DNA from: Bryum argenteum
Taxonomy: Eukaryota; Streptophyta; Bryopsida; Bryales; Bryaceae
Reading direction: 5' to 3'
Assembly: GCA_037043015.1 (NCBI GenBank)
Contig: CM073322.1
Span: 18,797,601 to 18,861,600, forward strand
Length of the DNA stretch: 64,000 bases
The first letter of the stretch is position 1, and each line of letters begins with the position of its first letter. Below, in pieces: positions 12,640-26,700 of the stretch. The notes beneath the pieces were generated by a model that worked only from the letters and a program-made list of their open reading frames with translations, had not been told where the DNA came from and did not search any database. The translations under genes and the position numbers were made by a program.

Positions 12640-14424
12640 CTAATTTTCACTAGGAAGACGAGGGTCAGCACCACGCAAACTCCTGGCGCGCGGCTCGCGC
12701 GCGCTGGACGCTTGCAATTGAGGCTCCTCTAGGCTGTGGAAGGGCCACAGATACGAGAGCGCCACGACGCGGCCCACGATGATCAAAGTGGGGGACTCCA
12801 GTTTGGCAGCGACCACCTCGGTGGGGAGATCCCGCAAGTGGGCGAACACCACGCGTTGCTGCGCAGTGGTGCCGCGCTCCACGGCCACCGCGGGCATGTC
12901 ACCATCCAAGCCATTACTCATGAGCTTGCTCGCCAGTCCCGGAAGCGTGGACAGACCCATGTAGATGACGAGCGTGGAGTCCGGATCGGCCGCGCGCTCC
13001 GCCACGTACAATGGATCGTCGCCACCTTTCCTAGAGTGGCCGGTCAGAAACCGAACGCTGTTCGCCATCCCGCGGTGCGTGAGCGGGATACCGAGCTCCG
13101 CCGCGATCCCCGACGCGGCCGTGATGCCCGGCACGACTTTCACGCGGATCCCTTGCTCCTGCAGAAAGTCCATCTCCTCGCCCCCGCGCCCGAACACCAG
13201 CGGATCCCCACCTTTCAGTCTCAGCACTGTGGCGCCCGATTCCGCGAAGCTGAGCAGAAGCTCGTGAATCTCCTCCTGGGTTCGACTGTGGTAGCCTGCC
13301 GTCTTGCCCACGTACAAGAGACGCGCGCCCGAGTGCACGAGCTCCAGGATGTCCGTGGAGACTAGCCTGTCGTAGAGTACGAGCTCCGCTGATTGCATCA
13401 GCTTCAGTGCCTTCACGGTGAGCAGGTCTGGGTCCCCAGGCCCTGTGCCGATCAGATACACGTTTCCTGGCCCTCGCTTCCGAGAAGAGCCTGACGCCTC
13501 CTCTTGCGCCCACTGCGTGCGTAGCAGCGCTAGCACTTCCCGAAGCTCGGGTAGCCGGGCCGCTATGTCATCCTCTTCGTACTCTGCCCCTGCATTGCAA
13601 TTTCATCAAAATCTGCTCAGTTCCAAGCTTCAAACTCTGAAAATAAATTACAAGCCACCACCTCGGGAGCTTCCGTAAAAACTAAGATTCAACAGCTTCG
13701 TCACCGTAATGCACCTCCTAGTACGATCAAATTCTGCTTCGAACTATAAACTCCAATCAGCAACTTGTCGATACAATTCAGTTGATATCACTGTCATGCG
13801 AAGCGTCCGTAAACACGTGGTCGTTACGATTTCAATATTTGACCAGAGTTATGTGTATCATTACTAGACAGAAAGCCATAGCTTTGACCTGAATTCGAGG
13901 TTTCCTGCAACAAAGACTTACCATCAAGACGTCTGAACAATGTGCCAAACTAGTGATTCCTTCATTGACTACATGATGATTCTCGCCTACAATTTTATGC
14001 ATCGGTTTGATTACGAAGCGGGCATGACCATTGCTCAGACTTCTTCTGTTAGTACTCAAAAGTGAATTTCCGAACACCATTAGCAAAAGTAATCATAGAT
14101 TCACACACAATTCTAGCATTCCCCTTGCAGACATTGTATAAATTGAATACCTGATGCTTCATCTTTGGACATACGAAGCTCGGCAGCGGTGGAGCTGGTA
14201 AAACTCCGAAACCCATCGAGCTGCGCTTGATCTCGCGTGGGGAGAGCGAGGCCGGCGGGGTGCAGTCCACCTCCGCGCACCCGCTTCACAGAGCACTTCT
14301 CAGTGAACGGCGATTCACTCGCTCGCACACACAGCTGAGCCGGCGACGACCTCCCATGAATCTTCGCGCTCCCAAAAGCAGTGAAAGAGTGGAAGGAAGA
14401 GACTCTCTGGCACAGGGCCGCCAT
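12640..14424 (-). CDS. UPM1: Plastid uroporphyrinogen-III C-methyltransferase (SUMT)
   Basis: Exons 14424-14151 and 13589-12640 join in phase 1 to give 407 aa. Residues 1 to about 50 are Ser/Arg-rich and acid-poor (MAALCQRVSSFHSF), a likely chloroplast transit peptide. The catalytic domain has the CobA/SUMT landmarks in order: VYLIGTGPGDPDLLTVKA, VLYDRLV, VLRLKGGDPLVFGRGGEE, VVPGITAASGIAAELGIPLTHRG, TLVIYMGL, AVAVERGTTAQQ and SPTLIIVGRVV. The enzyme moves two methyl groups from S-adenosylmethionine to uroporphyrinogen III, giving precorrin-2, the first step toward siroheme for nitrite and sulfite reductases. It lacks the oxidase/chelatase half of bacterial CysG, as expected in plants. The exon is strikingly GC-rich compared with its spacers. 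Confidence 0.95.
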
Positions 14425-14975
14425 TGCTCACACAGGCACTGAAACAGAATGTCGGAGTGTGCTGCAATCGGTGGGATGCTATCTATGTAGAGTCGCTTTT
14501 TGGGTTGGAGCGGATTGCAGCCCCTGAGGGCGCAAGGGAGGAAATAGATGCGGAAAGAGCATCGTTGGAGGAGTGAACGGTTCTCCGCGGGCAGAAGTGG
14601 CGAGGCGACGACCTGATGATAGCGCCCTAATGTGTCGTGATGTGGAGAATTGTTAGGGACTGACTAAGGGCTCTCCTTGAATTTGTGCAGGTCAAGGAAA
14701 CAGCGCGAGGGGTTCCCTGAAAAGCGTCCGCAGCGGCGGCGGACCCGCACCTCTCTGCGAAGTGGCGCACTCCCTAGCGGTGCCGCCCTGGACCCGCAGC
14801 CCCACCCATCACCACGGCCCGGGAAAATTGTTGACCTGGACTGGCTAGCTAATAGCCGTTATTTCGAACAGATGTATTTTTCAATTGATGATACATTGGT
14901 TGGTTTGATTAAAGTCCTGAAAATAAAATACGAAAATATTTTGTTTTCCATTTTCAGAAAGTTATTCATACATTA
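14425..14975. other. GC-rich upstream region of the SUMT gene
   Basis: This should hold the SUMT promoter. A GC-rich stretch at about 14690-14830 is open on the + strand (Arg- and Pro-rich) after an acceptor-like gtgcag, but it resembles no family I know, and I do not call it a gene. Confidence 0.4.
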
Positions 14976-15319
14976 GAGAAATCTGCTAAGTAGTCCCAAG
15001 TTGGTCCCCAATCCGTTGTTTCGTGCCTTGTTTTCAGTTATCGGCTAAGTAGAACGGACTGAGGACCGAATGCACCAAACTGGGGACCAGATGTAAACTA
15101 GGGACCAAATCACTCAGTCTTCCGCGCCTCACGTGGCAGACTGGGCACCAAGTTGAACTAGTGACCAAACTCAGAAAACCATCAAAATCATGCATTTTTG
15201 AGTTTAGTCCCCACTTCGATCTTAGAGTAAAAATTTGGTGCCCAGTTTGACGTTTGGTCCCCAATCCAAACAAAACTGGATGTTTTGGTCCCTAGTCCAT
15301 CATACTTAGCGGATTTCTC
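14976..15319. mobile_element. MITE with TA target duplication (Stowaway/Tc1-mariner-like)
   Basis: The 344-bp element begins GAGAAATCTGCTAAGTA and ends with the inverted form (GAGAAATCCGCTAAGTA on the minus strand), one mismatch in 17. TA dinucleotides flank both ends (14974-14975 and 15320-15321), as for Tc1/mariner-type MITEs. The interior is filled with short copies of TTGGTCCCC and its complement. A third terminus-like stretch (CGGCTAAGTAGAACGGACTG) near 15041 suggests a nested or rearranged end. It carries no coding capacity. Confidence 0.75.
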
Positions 15320-17730
15320 TATTTGTTTTGAATAAGGGTAGGTTTACATTGGGACCAAGGCCATTGCAAAATGGAGGCCAATTCATCCCATGTGGCATGC
15401 AATGAGGCCCTAGAGGTCATAAATGAAAAAGTCACTCAAGTGTATTTATTGTCCTAACATGGCCTTCACGGAGATGAAAGAAGCCTGCCATTTGGAAGCT
15501 TTATTTTCCTTCTTTTGGGGCTATGTCAGTGATATTCATGCGCTAATAAATATCAAATATGGTGGTTAGCACTTTCATGTCCAAGGGGGTCTAGAGCCTA
15601 GAAACAAAAGTTTTTACAAAGTGTCATGAATGAAAATGAAGGTGAGGTATCTAGACCTCAATTGTACAATCTTTTAGTAGACTTGTTTAAGGTCATGTGG
15701 ATCAAATTTGGAGTCAAGGGGTCTTATAGATTGCAAGATTGTAACACATTAGTACTCAAAAAGATCACAAAATTTCATCCTTTCCATTTTTAAGGGAAAA
15801 TGCTATCAACAAACCTATTGCATGAAAACTCACCAACTAGAAAATTGTTTAGCCTCATCTCAACAACACTCTTGTACAAAAAAGACTCATCAGAAAAGTT
15901 TTTCGGCTCAAATAATAGACTTGCAATGGTGAAAACTACCACAAAATTTACTAAGGAAAAATGGTCCAAATCTTCACCCCTTGCACTAAATTCCTAATTT
16001 GTCTTTGAAACACCTTTGACTGAATTACAGTTTCTACCACTTAAACCAGAGTCTATTTGAAACCTATCCCAAAAAAACAAAGATGAAATCCACTAGCGGA
16101 TAAAGAAGATATAGCTCCTCAAAAATCATCTATTTTTTCAGTTTTTTTTATTGTATAAACATCATTGCAAATCCAATACCAAAAGTATCTGGATCAAAAT
16201 TTGTCAACTAAGAAGTTGTTACATTTCATCTTAAAATCATGATTGTCTAGAAGAATTCATGAAAAAATGTTTTCGATTCTGTAAAATTTGAAATGGTAAA
16301 ACATGCAAATGTTTGAAAACCCAAAAACTAAAGCTACCTTCATTGTTTCATGCTCTATTGAATCGGTCTGCAAATTTTACCACACAAACTAGACTTGATT
16401 TGGGACACAATCTGAGCAATTTTGTCCAAAACAAGCTCAAGATAAAGAAGTTGCGGCTCTTCAAAATTTGTGCCTTTCATCCAAAATATTGCTTTTCGAT
16501 ATCTAAGAGTTACAGAGAAAAAAATCTTCAGATGATATCGGCCCTTACTCATAGTGTAAACTCCTTGGGGCTAAATTCAGCTCGTCCACCAATGAGGGAG
16601 CTCTATTTCAATGGCCTCAACTCAAAAACCAACCTTCACCTCCACTATAAACCTGCCCTAATTCACCATTTTGACCAGTTGATCATGAAGATATCAATAT
16701 GGCCCCCATGCACACTTCTCTTTTTCCCCCAAAGCTTATTGGGTAGGATATTTGGGAACTACTCATGTAAATTCTTTACCTTTTCATCATTTAAATTTAT
16801 TTTAGCCAATCAATGTATTAATCAATTGAGTAGAATCCAATCATGAACTAGAGTAGCTAGATACTCAGCGAGTATATATGCGTTATTACATAATTTCACT
16901 CTGTGACTTCATGACGTCACTGCAACTAGACTATGAGTAACAATTAGCTACCGGGTTAGTGAAGCCTTTTACTATTAGGATAACTAGATAAAAAGAAACT
17001 CTGGTTCCTTTCTAAGGGGCCGGCATGAATGAAGTGTCCGTTTGTAATGCTAATAATCCAATGTCCACTGGACAAGGGAAGTGTCAGCAATACTACTTCC
17101 CTCTTTCGAGGTTGGACACTAAAACTACGCTAGTTTCCAACTAGTTAGTAGTGCCTTGCAGATACTTGACATAGTATCCCCCAAGGACTTTTGAGGTACC
17201 CATACAACAAGGTCCAAGGACCCTTCCATAGTTGGGTGGATAACTATCTATACTAGTGCTACACACTAGCATACAACTTTTGACAATTATGGGGCCAGTC
17301 GACTGTAGGGGTTAATGCATACTAATGCTCTGATCTGATACGCATCCCATCTGCCACTTACATGTCTCCAAGTGAGATGGTAGTAAGAGTTGCAACAAGT
17401 TTGCTAGCAACTGGGACAATGCACCAATATAGTCGAGCAAAAGGACAATACCAATTACATACTCTGAAACAGCTGAACCAATTGTACAAACTTGTGGAAC
17501 TTCAATGGTGAGAAACGCACACCATTGCAAAGAATTTCCAATTCATGCTCAAAATTGTGCATCTGCAATCTCTAAAATAATCTACAAAACTGCAACTTCT
17601 TACGAAGCCTGATGTTGAAATAATCACTTCTAGCTTTTAAATCCTATGCCTACAAAACTAGAAAACTCTGAATCCATTCAATATTTGAATTCCACGGAAA
17701 GCGAGCCAAGCTTGAAAGTCTGATGTACAT
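15320..17730. other. AT-rich intergenic DNA
   Basis: About 2.4 kb with no recognisable gene. The longest open stretch (16313-16846, +) is Lys/Asn/Ser/Phe-rich, as random AT-rich sequence would be, and matches no family. The 3' end of UTP20 begins at 17731. Confidence 0.5.
16979..17195. repeat. Dispersed repeat, copy 1
   Basis: Shares an ordered set of blocks with 46660-46865: TTTCTAAGGGGCC, AATGAAGTGTC, GTTTGT, ACTACGCTAGTTTC, AACTAGTTA and GATACTTGACATAGTAT. The two copies lie about 30 kb apart and have diverged between the blocks. Parts of the first half also resemble 42940-43010 and 50455-50525 (GGCGTGATTAGAGTGTCTGT). The type of element is not clear. Confidence 0.6.
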
Positions 17731-20700
17731 CTAGAAACCTCTCTTCCGTTTAGAGTCTACTATTTTCCGCTTCTTCTGTGCTCGGCGCTTTTGGTTCAAT
17801 TTGATCTTGCGCTTTGCATTGCGCTCTGGATCCACAAGCACGTTCAGCTTTTGTGCTCGTTTGCGTTTCTCCCGCAGATCCTTCACTCGTTGCCGAACAT
17901 CGTTATATACTTGTACAAACTCAGTAACTCCTAACAAGCCTCGCAACTCGTTTAGCACTTCGTCGCCATGTGCTTTGAGCTCCTCTGCACCCACAAGATT
18001 ATACCATCAGCACGACACATTCTTTCTTTCGAAGGTTCAAGGTGGAACTAGAAATGCAGCACATGTAAAACTATACTCCAGACAGAACCATAATCCTCGA
18101 GATAGACCGATTGATGAAGTAGAGATCATACCTTCAACTTGTTTAGCTGCTGATCCTTCGGTGATTTTATAAAGAGGTGCAAGTATCGACCGCAAGTAGG
18201 GTTGGATCCCTACAGCTCCTAATCGTTTAGCCATTGCTGAGAACCATTGCAGAACGGCCTTCGCCTGCACAAATCGATAGTCAGTAATCTACCTTTAATG
18301 GCAAAAAAGGAGATAGTGATAACAGTTTTGGTTGGCATCGAAAATGCACCTGTGTGGGTTGTACACGAAGAGAAACTTTTTCCAGTCTTCTGAAAAGGAG
18401 GGTTAAGGCCCAAGATGCAGCATGATCATCAGTCGGCACGCCTTCCTCCTCGTCCTCCTCGGCTGGCTCTTCAGCATCTTCACCTCTTTTCTGACCTCTC
18501 CTGCTAGCGCCAAGAATCTCTTTGGCTTGCTCGATCCGATCTAAAGCCTCAGGGTCAGTGGCTTGGAAGGCGGATTCCGAAGAAGGTAACACGGACGAAA
18601 CATAGAGGAGATTCTTCACAACTTGATCCGCTAACGCAGTATCCACAATCTCTGCATCAAGCTGTTCACAAAGGTACCCGGCAACAAGCAGTAGCCAACT
18701 TGGGTGCAGCAGCAGCTGTTCAGGAAGACAGAAGCATATTAAGAATGTGACCTTGAAAGGGGTTCTCAAGTGCACTGATAACACATGCATATGCAGTTAC
18801 TCGTTGATCTGAATGATACGGCAGCTTCATGAAGGCCACATGACAATAACGGTTGTACAAATCATGCAAGTGCTAAATGAGAGAACCTGGAAAAGAGTAA
18901 AATGAAATGCATGATGGAGCCTCACCTTTGAGCTTCCGTTATCCTTGTTCTCGCCGCATGCGGTATAGTACATCCCAAGCAACCGCCCCGATGCTATTCG
19001 AACCCAGGAGTGGTTGTGCAACAACAAATTGCATAGCAACCCCCAGAATTCCTGTAGAGCCGCAAACACGAGTATTCAATGACAACTGAAATGATCTCTA
19101 AGCAACCAAGCTCCGAACGATGCGAAAGTCGAATCCCAACAATGGAGCGCATAGCCGGAACCAGATTCCTACCTGAAGCTTTGACTGAAGACAGTAATGA
19201 GGGAACTGTTGCAGAAGCTTTTCAGTCATGATCAATGAAGCATATATTTCTTGCCAATCTGGGTAGTCCTCTCCATCGTCGCTTTCGGATACAGTTCCCT
19301 TCAGAATGTAGATGGTTGCTTCTATCACTTCCTCAACATGCTTCTCAAATTTATCCTTCATTACCTCAATGAAGAATCCCAGCACCTACAACAATGTCCG
19401 CCACTTTAAGATCAGGACTTTACAAGCACTAGGGCAAACTTAAAGCAGCTCTAAAGGTCTAAAAATATAAAAAAAATTAATGAGAATAAGATGCACCGGC
19501 ATCAAATTACTGACTGAACAGCAGCTTTGAGTTTCTCACTTGTGATGAAGGTCGCCACAGACGTGAATTATCGCCCTTGTACCATGTAAGTGAAAAGTCT
19601 AACAGCCGCTGAAGCGCACGAGCACTGACCCTGTTCATAAGCACCTTCAACACCGTTCCCACCATGGCTCGGATATGATTTGCTTGGTCATTCACCAGCC
19701 TAACTACTAGAGGTAAGAAAAGCGCTTCGGCGTGCTCTTCAAGCACCGTATCAGGGAACTTCATAATGATTGTGTGAAGCATTTCCAGCACCGCTTCTCG
19801 ACCACTTGCATGTTCATACCTGTTCAGTAAAAGTAACAGTATGAGCTGAAATTGAACGAACAGTAACCCGACGACTCCAAAAACAATCATTCTTCAAGTC
19901 ACGAGTGCTTGAAAACAGAAGTTCTAGCATTCTAAGGGTGGACTTGGATGACTACGGCGATCAGTCTTTTCACAAATGAAGACTACCAGGAGTCTAGATG
20001 ATGAAAGCAAGTGTTCTTACCCCAAGTTTGTCAGGAGGAAATCAAGGTGGTGCTGTAGACGTTTCGCTCCAAGCGGGTAGTCCAGCAAGAACTGCAGAAA
20101 AATTTTACTGCATACTTGTCGAACAGGTGGTGATTGACTTTGAACCATCAATTTAGAAACACGGTTCATCATATCGTACAACTCCGGAACAAGAAGCTTG
20201 CGGCTTACAACAGCCTTCAAGAGAGACAGGGCCGTGCTCCCCGAACTGCTTTCCAAGTCACTGAACACAGGAAAGAGGAGAAGCACCCGCATTTGTTCAT
20301 CTGTCATCTGTGCTGTCTTGCAATGTCGAATAAGAGTAATAAGAAGTTGGAAACAAGCCTGCATCACTGGAGTATCTGTCCTTCCAGATCGCTGCGCCAT
20401 ATTGAACACTTGCTCAGACATCTCCGCTCCAAATTTGTCTACGGAAGGCAGAGGCAACTTGACGAGCACACTCAGGCACCTCATCACTCCTGACAAAACA
20501 CCATCGAATTTTGAAGATAAAAATCTGAAGAAGATATCCACCATAGGGTCCAGCATTGATAAAGCCTGTTGATCTTTATGGCTAATCTTCACTTTCTTCA
20601 AGTGAGTGTAGAACAACTGCAACGCAAATTCTGTGAGTAGATGAGCATTAGGCGTTCCCACTCCTGCAGTTACTGCATGTTTAGGGTCTTCGTTCTTGTT

Positions 20701-23700
20701 TTTGGTATAATTCAACTCCGCCGCTTTTCCAGTAACCTTCTTCGTCAACCTTCCGGTTCCCTTCCCCTCCAACTTTGCCTGATTCTTGGCAGCTAACGCA
20801 AGGGCTACAGCATTTTCCTCCTTGAGACCGTCTTCCATCAGCCCGTGCACCAATATAAACAGAGCCTCTTGGCTAAGCGAGGAATTTGATTGTATACCAA
20901 AAGCTATTTGCTTTAACATCGTCTCCACCTTCACGCGATTCTTGGGTGCAAATGACTTGGGCAGATTCCGTCGCACTGGGCCCAACATGGTAGGAACTTG
21001 GGTTGGAAACGTAATAACTTGAGCAATCAATCGAATGCTGTCAAATGATCGCATGTGCTTCGTTTCTTTCATCTTCACAGCAATAGCTTCCACATTCTTT
21101 TCTTCTGCTACTTCACCCATAATGTCATTCTCCAGAATCTCCAACAAAAGCGGAAGGCAGTAATCAAGTTGGCCCACTACCATTGATTCTGTGACCTTCA
21201 CCAGAATAGAGTGAAGAGTGTAGCCCAATACATGAACCTCAAAACCTTTCATGAGTGAGGCCTTCAATACTCCTGCAATGAAATGCAAGTATAGAGGGCC
21301 CAAAGTAGCAGATACTGCAACCAGTGCAGCACGAGCCTCATCTCTCACGGCTTGGCTGTTTCGATTCTTGAGCAGATTTGTAATGCTTTGCACTATTCGA
21401 GGTAGCTCAAGCTCCACTACTTCCTCTGGCATAAGTTTCAGAATCTTCACGATCGCAAGGGCTACTGACGCGTTCACGATATCCATCTTCGAAACCATCA
21501 GCTTCGTGACTTCGGGCAGAACACGCTTACGCAGGATCCCCTCAATCTCAGCTGGTAATGTTCGTGTGACATCGCTCTCAGTCTCTGTCGCTGCATTCTC
21601 TTCAGACTTGGATTCAAAGAAGTGGAAAGCATCAAGGGTTGCGCACACAAGTCGTACTAGAGCTTTCTGATGTTCCGCTTTTGAGCTGAGCATCCTGAAC
21701 GATCGCATCAGTAACCCAAAGTACGGCTCCCACTGCAGTTGGCTGGCTATGCATGCAACTGTTTCAATTGCACCTCCCACCAAGTTTCCTTCCTTGTCAC
21801 CTTTGGCCTCGAATATAGAATTCATGAACAGTGGTACAAATATTCTCATGAGAGCACCCTGGAAAAGGCGACGATAATTTCGTTAGAAATTACGAAAGAA
21901 AAACGACAAGGATCAATACACGAGTTTTGAATTCCGGTCCACATTGATACCTGAGAGAAATGTCCAGCGCCGCACAAAGCCCTGAATTTTGCCATAGCCT
22001 TATTTCTTCTATGAACCTGGAGGACCAGATCAACCAGATGTCGTCACAGCATCAGCACTCATAAAGCTACCCCGCATTTATCCTATAGTTAATCTCCATC
22101 TACAAATGTCTACAGACGATAAGTAGCAAACTAGAGACAACAGAAATAGCAGCCTCTGGTACCGAATAAAAATGGACGAGATTGCAACCTGAAGATGGAC
22201 GATATTGTAAAAGAAGTCGGCTTCGACGTCTGTATTCACAAGACTTTCATATTCGCTCAGGGCTGGAATTGTCGTGAAATTCAAAGCCATTTCCCGAAGC
22301 AAAGCAACCCACTCCTGCAGTGCCAAGCCTCAGGTTACCAATCGATAAGAATTGAACAAAGACCAGAAAATATGAACATGACCTTCACATTCATGCATCT
22401 TCTGTAAGGACATGGACCATAGATGAGGGACATGAATGACATCGATTGAACGCTTAACAATGCGTGTTGAGCTTGTTTGTTGCAAAGCTGCAATATGAAT
22501 AAAGGTGCTTGCAAAAACATCAAAAATAAGGGCCATAATGACTTAAGAATGCACGATTGCCAGAATAGTGTTCCTAAATATTGTAAAAGCTGAAACTCGC
22601 AAAGCATCTGGGAAAGACGTACCCTTCTCACGACAAGTAGTTCGGCACCCATCGCAGTACGAACATGTGGAAGTAGGAACCTCTGCACTAGAGATTTCAC
22701 CGATCCTGACTCCGCTTTGCCATGAACCTCAGATGCATCTAGGCTAACATCCATTAATTCACCGACTACCTCCTCATCAACTTCACGAGTCATTTCCGCG
22801 TCCTCAAGCACATCGTCAACCTTTTCACCTTGTCCATTGCCAAGAGAATCCTCAACTGCCTCTTCACCTTGTACATTATCAAGAGAATCCTCCGGTAGAG
22901 TGGATGCAAACTTGACAAAGGACTGCAAACAGTTCGAGGCACTGTGGCGAAGAGATATATCCTCTGAACCCATGTCAAAAACTGCCTGTGATAGAACAAG
23001 AAGACCCGTTGCTCTGTTCAGTTGAGCAAAAAACGATGCATCCATCTGCTCATACGCTTTCAGACGTCGATCATAGTCAAGTTCGTCCATGGTTGTGGTT
23101 GACATGGCATTCAGGTCCACTAGAAGCTTCGTCTGCACGTAGTAAGAGGAAAGTGAGGTGTAAGTCCAAATAAACAATTAAAGTGATGTCCTTTGCACTG
23201 GCATACAACGCATGTTGCAATGAACCCCCTGTACAAGGATACAACAAATCAGCACACAACAAGTGCAAAGAGATTATGTTTTTCTATGCCAGAAAGAACT
23301 TAAGACAAGAATGCATACCACAGTGGATAGGGATGAGTCAACTCGTGCGAATTCTTCAAGAGACTGGCATATATCAGCGCGATTTCTTTGCGTTGAAATA
23401 GTAGCTAGCAGAGGAGCCACGGCAGGAAGACATTTGTCCACACTCCGGACATCCAATGCTGGGGCCAAGCCCCTAAGGATATGGAGTACCTCCATGATGA
23501 CATCTGCACATTCATGATTTTTGGAGGGCCTTCAACATTAACCGTGGATTACAGATCAAACAACATCGAGGCTAACTTCATAGATGTAAAGAGAAAAAAC
23601 TTGAGGCAAAAAGCAGAGAAATTTTCAGATTCTGGATTATGATGAAAGCTGCCATGATGCCTTGTCTGACCTTGATCCATCCGTTTCTTGATCTTCAAGA

Positions 23701-26700
23701 AAGGGAGTAACACATCCACCAATTGTGTTGCCTCCTGCTTGTCTTTGACATAATGACTAAGCCGACTAAGTATCCTAAGCTCGCGTTTCACCGTAAATGC
23801 TGACTTATTACCCCTGCTTGCACATTTAAAAATTGAAATTAGCCTGTTTAATGCGGAAGCAGCTCAACAACACGCTGATCGCTATAACACATAATAAACC
23901 GTGCTTGAACAACGAGTAAAATAGCGACAAGAGCGTAAATGACAAATTAGATTCTGATGTTACAGCAGAATCCTGAGAATTGCATGTTGCTTACTTGATT
24001 TTCTCGCGTCTGATTGTCAAGAGATCGTGAACCCTGGTTAGCAAAACCCCCAGATGCGGTAGTAGTACTGTTTTCACTATTTCTTTCCCTTCTTCATCAC
24101 CTTCCTCTTCAAGATTCAAAATATTCTCCACAAAGCTAACAACTGCTGCTATGACGGCCGGCGTAGCTGTCTTATAACTGAATACAGCAACAAGGTTTGG
24201 CACAATGGAAGTGTTCCGAGTAAGCAATGGTGCCAAAACAAGACTCTTCCCCATTGCTAGAAGGCAGGAAAACACAGCTCCTGGAGCAGTGCTTGAGTGA
24301 TTCTCGGCAGCAAAGTTTTGAATAGATGGCGATATCGACTGAAAGAAGATATCCCAATAGACAGGGTTGTAGTCGAAATCCTCGAACTTGGTCAGTACTG
24401 TCGCAACAATCTTCAAAGAAAGTGTCCGCAAGTCATGACTACTTGCTCGGCTAGTTTTCACTTTCTCCGGATCCTTTTCATCTTCCGCATCTATGTCTTC
24501 GTCGTCGTCATCATCATCTTTCCCAGTACTCTCTGTGACAACTAATAATACTTTCGTGCCGGCATCATCAGTGCTTACATCAATCTCCATATTCGCAGCG
24601 GTTGCTGGATCACATTGTGTTTCCTGAGCCTCCTCTGATTCAGGATCCACAGCCGCTACAGAGTCCGCTGGTTCTGATTTCTCAGTTTCAGTCATAGGTT
24701 CGTCACATGTTCCCGCTGTGCTCTCCAGAATCTTAAACACTAAACTGAGTAAAGCGTGTAAATAGTGTCCGAGTCTTTCCCTGCCGAAAATATCGAGGGA
24801 GTCCTTGACCATGTGCAAGAATCCCATCTTCCGCTTATATTGAAGAGCAGCTACGGCATCAACATCAACCCAGTCAATAAACTTAGAAGTGACCTCTCCC
24901 TTCAACACTGTAGCTTCCCATAGGGGCGTTGATCCCTCGGAAACTTCTAACGCGGATCCAGAGAACGAAGTCTGCAGCGGCTTTAACAGAAGAGAGAAAA
25001 GCGGAGCGAGCTCTTGTGTCTCTAATTGCGACAGAAATTGAAGCACTGAATTCCTCTGCACCCCTGCTCCTACCTGAAAATGATATGGAAAGTGAGTAAA
25101 CACCCGTTCGAAAGGGCAATCGGGAAAGAAATCTAACAATGTGTAGGCAGCCAATTAAATAAGTGTACGAAGACTTTGTTGCCTTACCTTTCCAGCAAAC
25201 TTGCCACTCCGTTTCATAATCTTGGGATACAAAATGCGCAAAATCACGGCTATCAGTCCAGGTCGATGTTCCTCTTGCACTTGATGAGATTCTCTTCCTA
25301 CAGACCATGTAACAAGTTCCTCTCGGAGAGTCGAGTATGCAATAAGATTTTGCAGATGCGCCACATGTGCTGTCAGATAGCCGTCTTTCCAGTTAAGCAA
25401 GCATTCGAGACTCAATGCCTGAATTGATGGATCATTGTCCATAAGAGTCCTGCAGTATGCAAGGATCGTTAGCAATGACTGAAACCATCCTTTGGCCACG
25501 ATGGAATAATTCGTATAAAAACGACCCAAACACGCTTAACATTTTTCCAATCTCCATCTAAAAAACGGAGCAAGTAATCCCATAATCTTGTAGCTAGGAC
25601 CATATACTGTGACGCTCATGTAATCTAATCAGATCAATATTTTGATTGTCACATTCTCGCATCCTACAACAACTTAAGTAATACTTTGCGAATAACATAT
25701 GTCTTCCATAGTCGTTGACGATAACTCTCTTAGGTGTAAGTAAGATTGAACAATTTGTGAAGGAGATTCATCAACGTTATTCATCAAGGAACTACAAATG
25801 ATATTCACCTGTTCAGTAAGATGTCCTTCACAATTGCACCCTTATAGAAGGCACGTGCATTTTTCATTCCCTTAAGCAACGTCAGCCACTCTTTCAGAAC
25901 CTTTTTCCAATCTTTGCCACTTCCACCCTTGGCTACGACAGAGGAATCACTGCAACAGGCACATGGAGAAAACCAGGCAAAAACATTAGCGAACTTGAAC
26001 ATCCAACATCGAGTATGGATTGCCGTTTCTCAGAGCTCAACAAATGCAACATGTAATATTAAACAACGTACATGGATCACAGGTCCAATATCTTAAGCAA
26101 ATAAAATCTTAGAGCTGGGAATATAACGACCTGTCCTCATCAGTCTGGCCAACAAATGCAAGGAAAATTGGAAGGAGCTGCCTCGACTTGGCTTCTGCAA
26201 ACTTCGGAAGTTTTTGATTCGTACGGAGGAGCAAACTCAAAAGAGTAGCAGTATCAGTACTCTCAGTCTTCTCAGATAATTGAGAGTCCAACCTTCCTTT
26301 AGCATCTGTCATAACAGCCATACCCACTTTCAATAAACATCTCCACTGACAACGGTATCGCCCCTCGAAGAGGATAGATGTGATGATAAGCTTCACCTGG
26401 AAATGCTGACGAGCAATGAGAATTGTAGAGTGAATCCTCACCTGGTGGACTGGTTTCGGAGTCTTCCGCAGCATCTTCTCTCTTGCGTGATTTAACAACT
26501 TGTTGCGATAAAAAGTCTTCCTGAAACTCTTGTAAGTACGCAGTAACAACATCCCAAGCAGTAACACCCAATGTATCCACCAGAGCAGCCAGACATTCCA
26601 TAGCCGGATCCCAAAGCACTGAGAATCGATTGCGCAACACTCCAATCATCGCATGAACAAGCGGGACTACATACGCTCCCGGAACTCGCCCCGCAGATAC

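Noticed and set aside
12736-13365. Long + strand open frame over the SUMT gene
   Set aside because: Antisense shadow of a GC-rich exon.
14677-14976. Gene on + upstream of SUMT
   Set aside because: Arg/Pro-rich composition explained by GC content; no family and no clear start.
16313-16846. Protein of 177 aa in AT-rich DNA
   Set aside because: Composition follows the base bias; no motif, no splice signals, no paralog.
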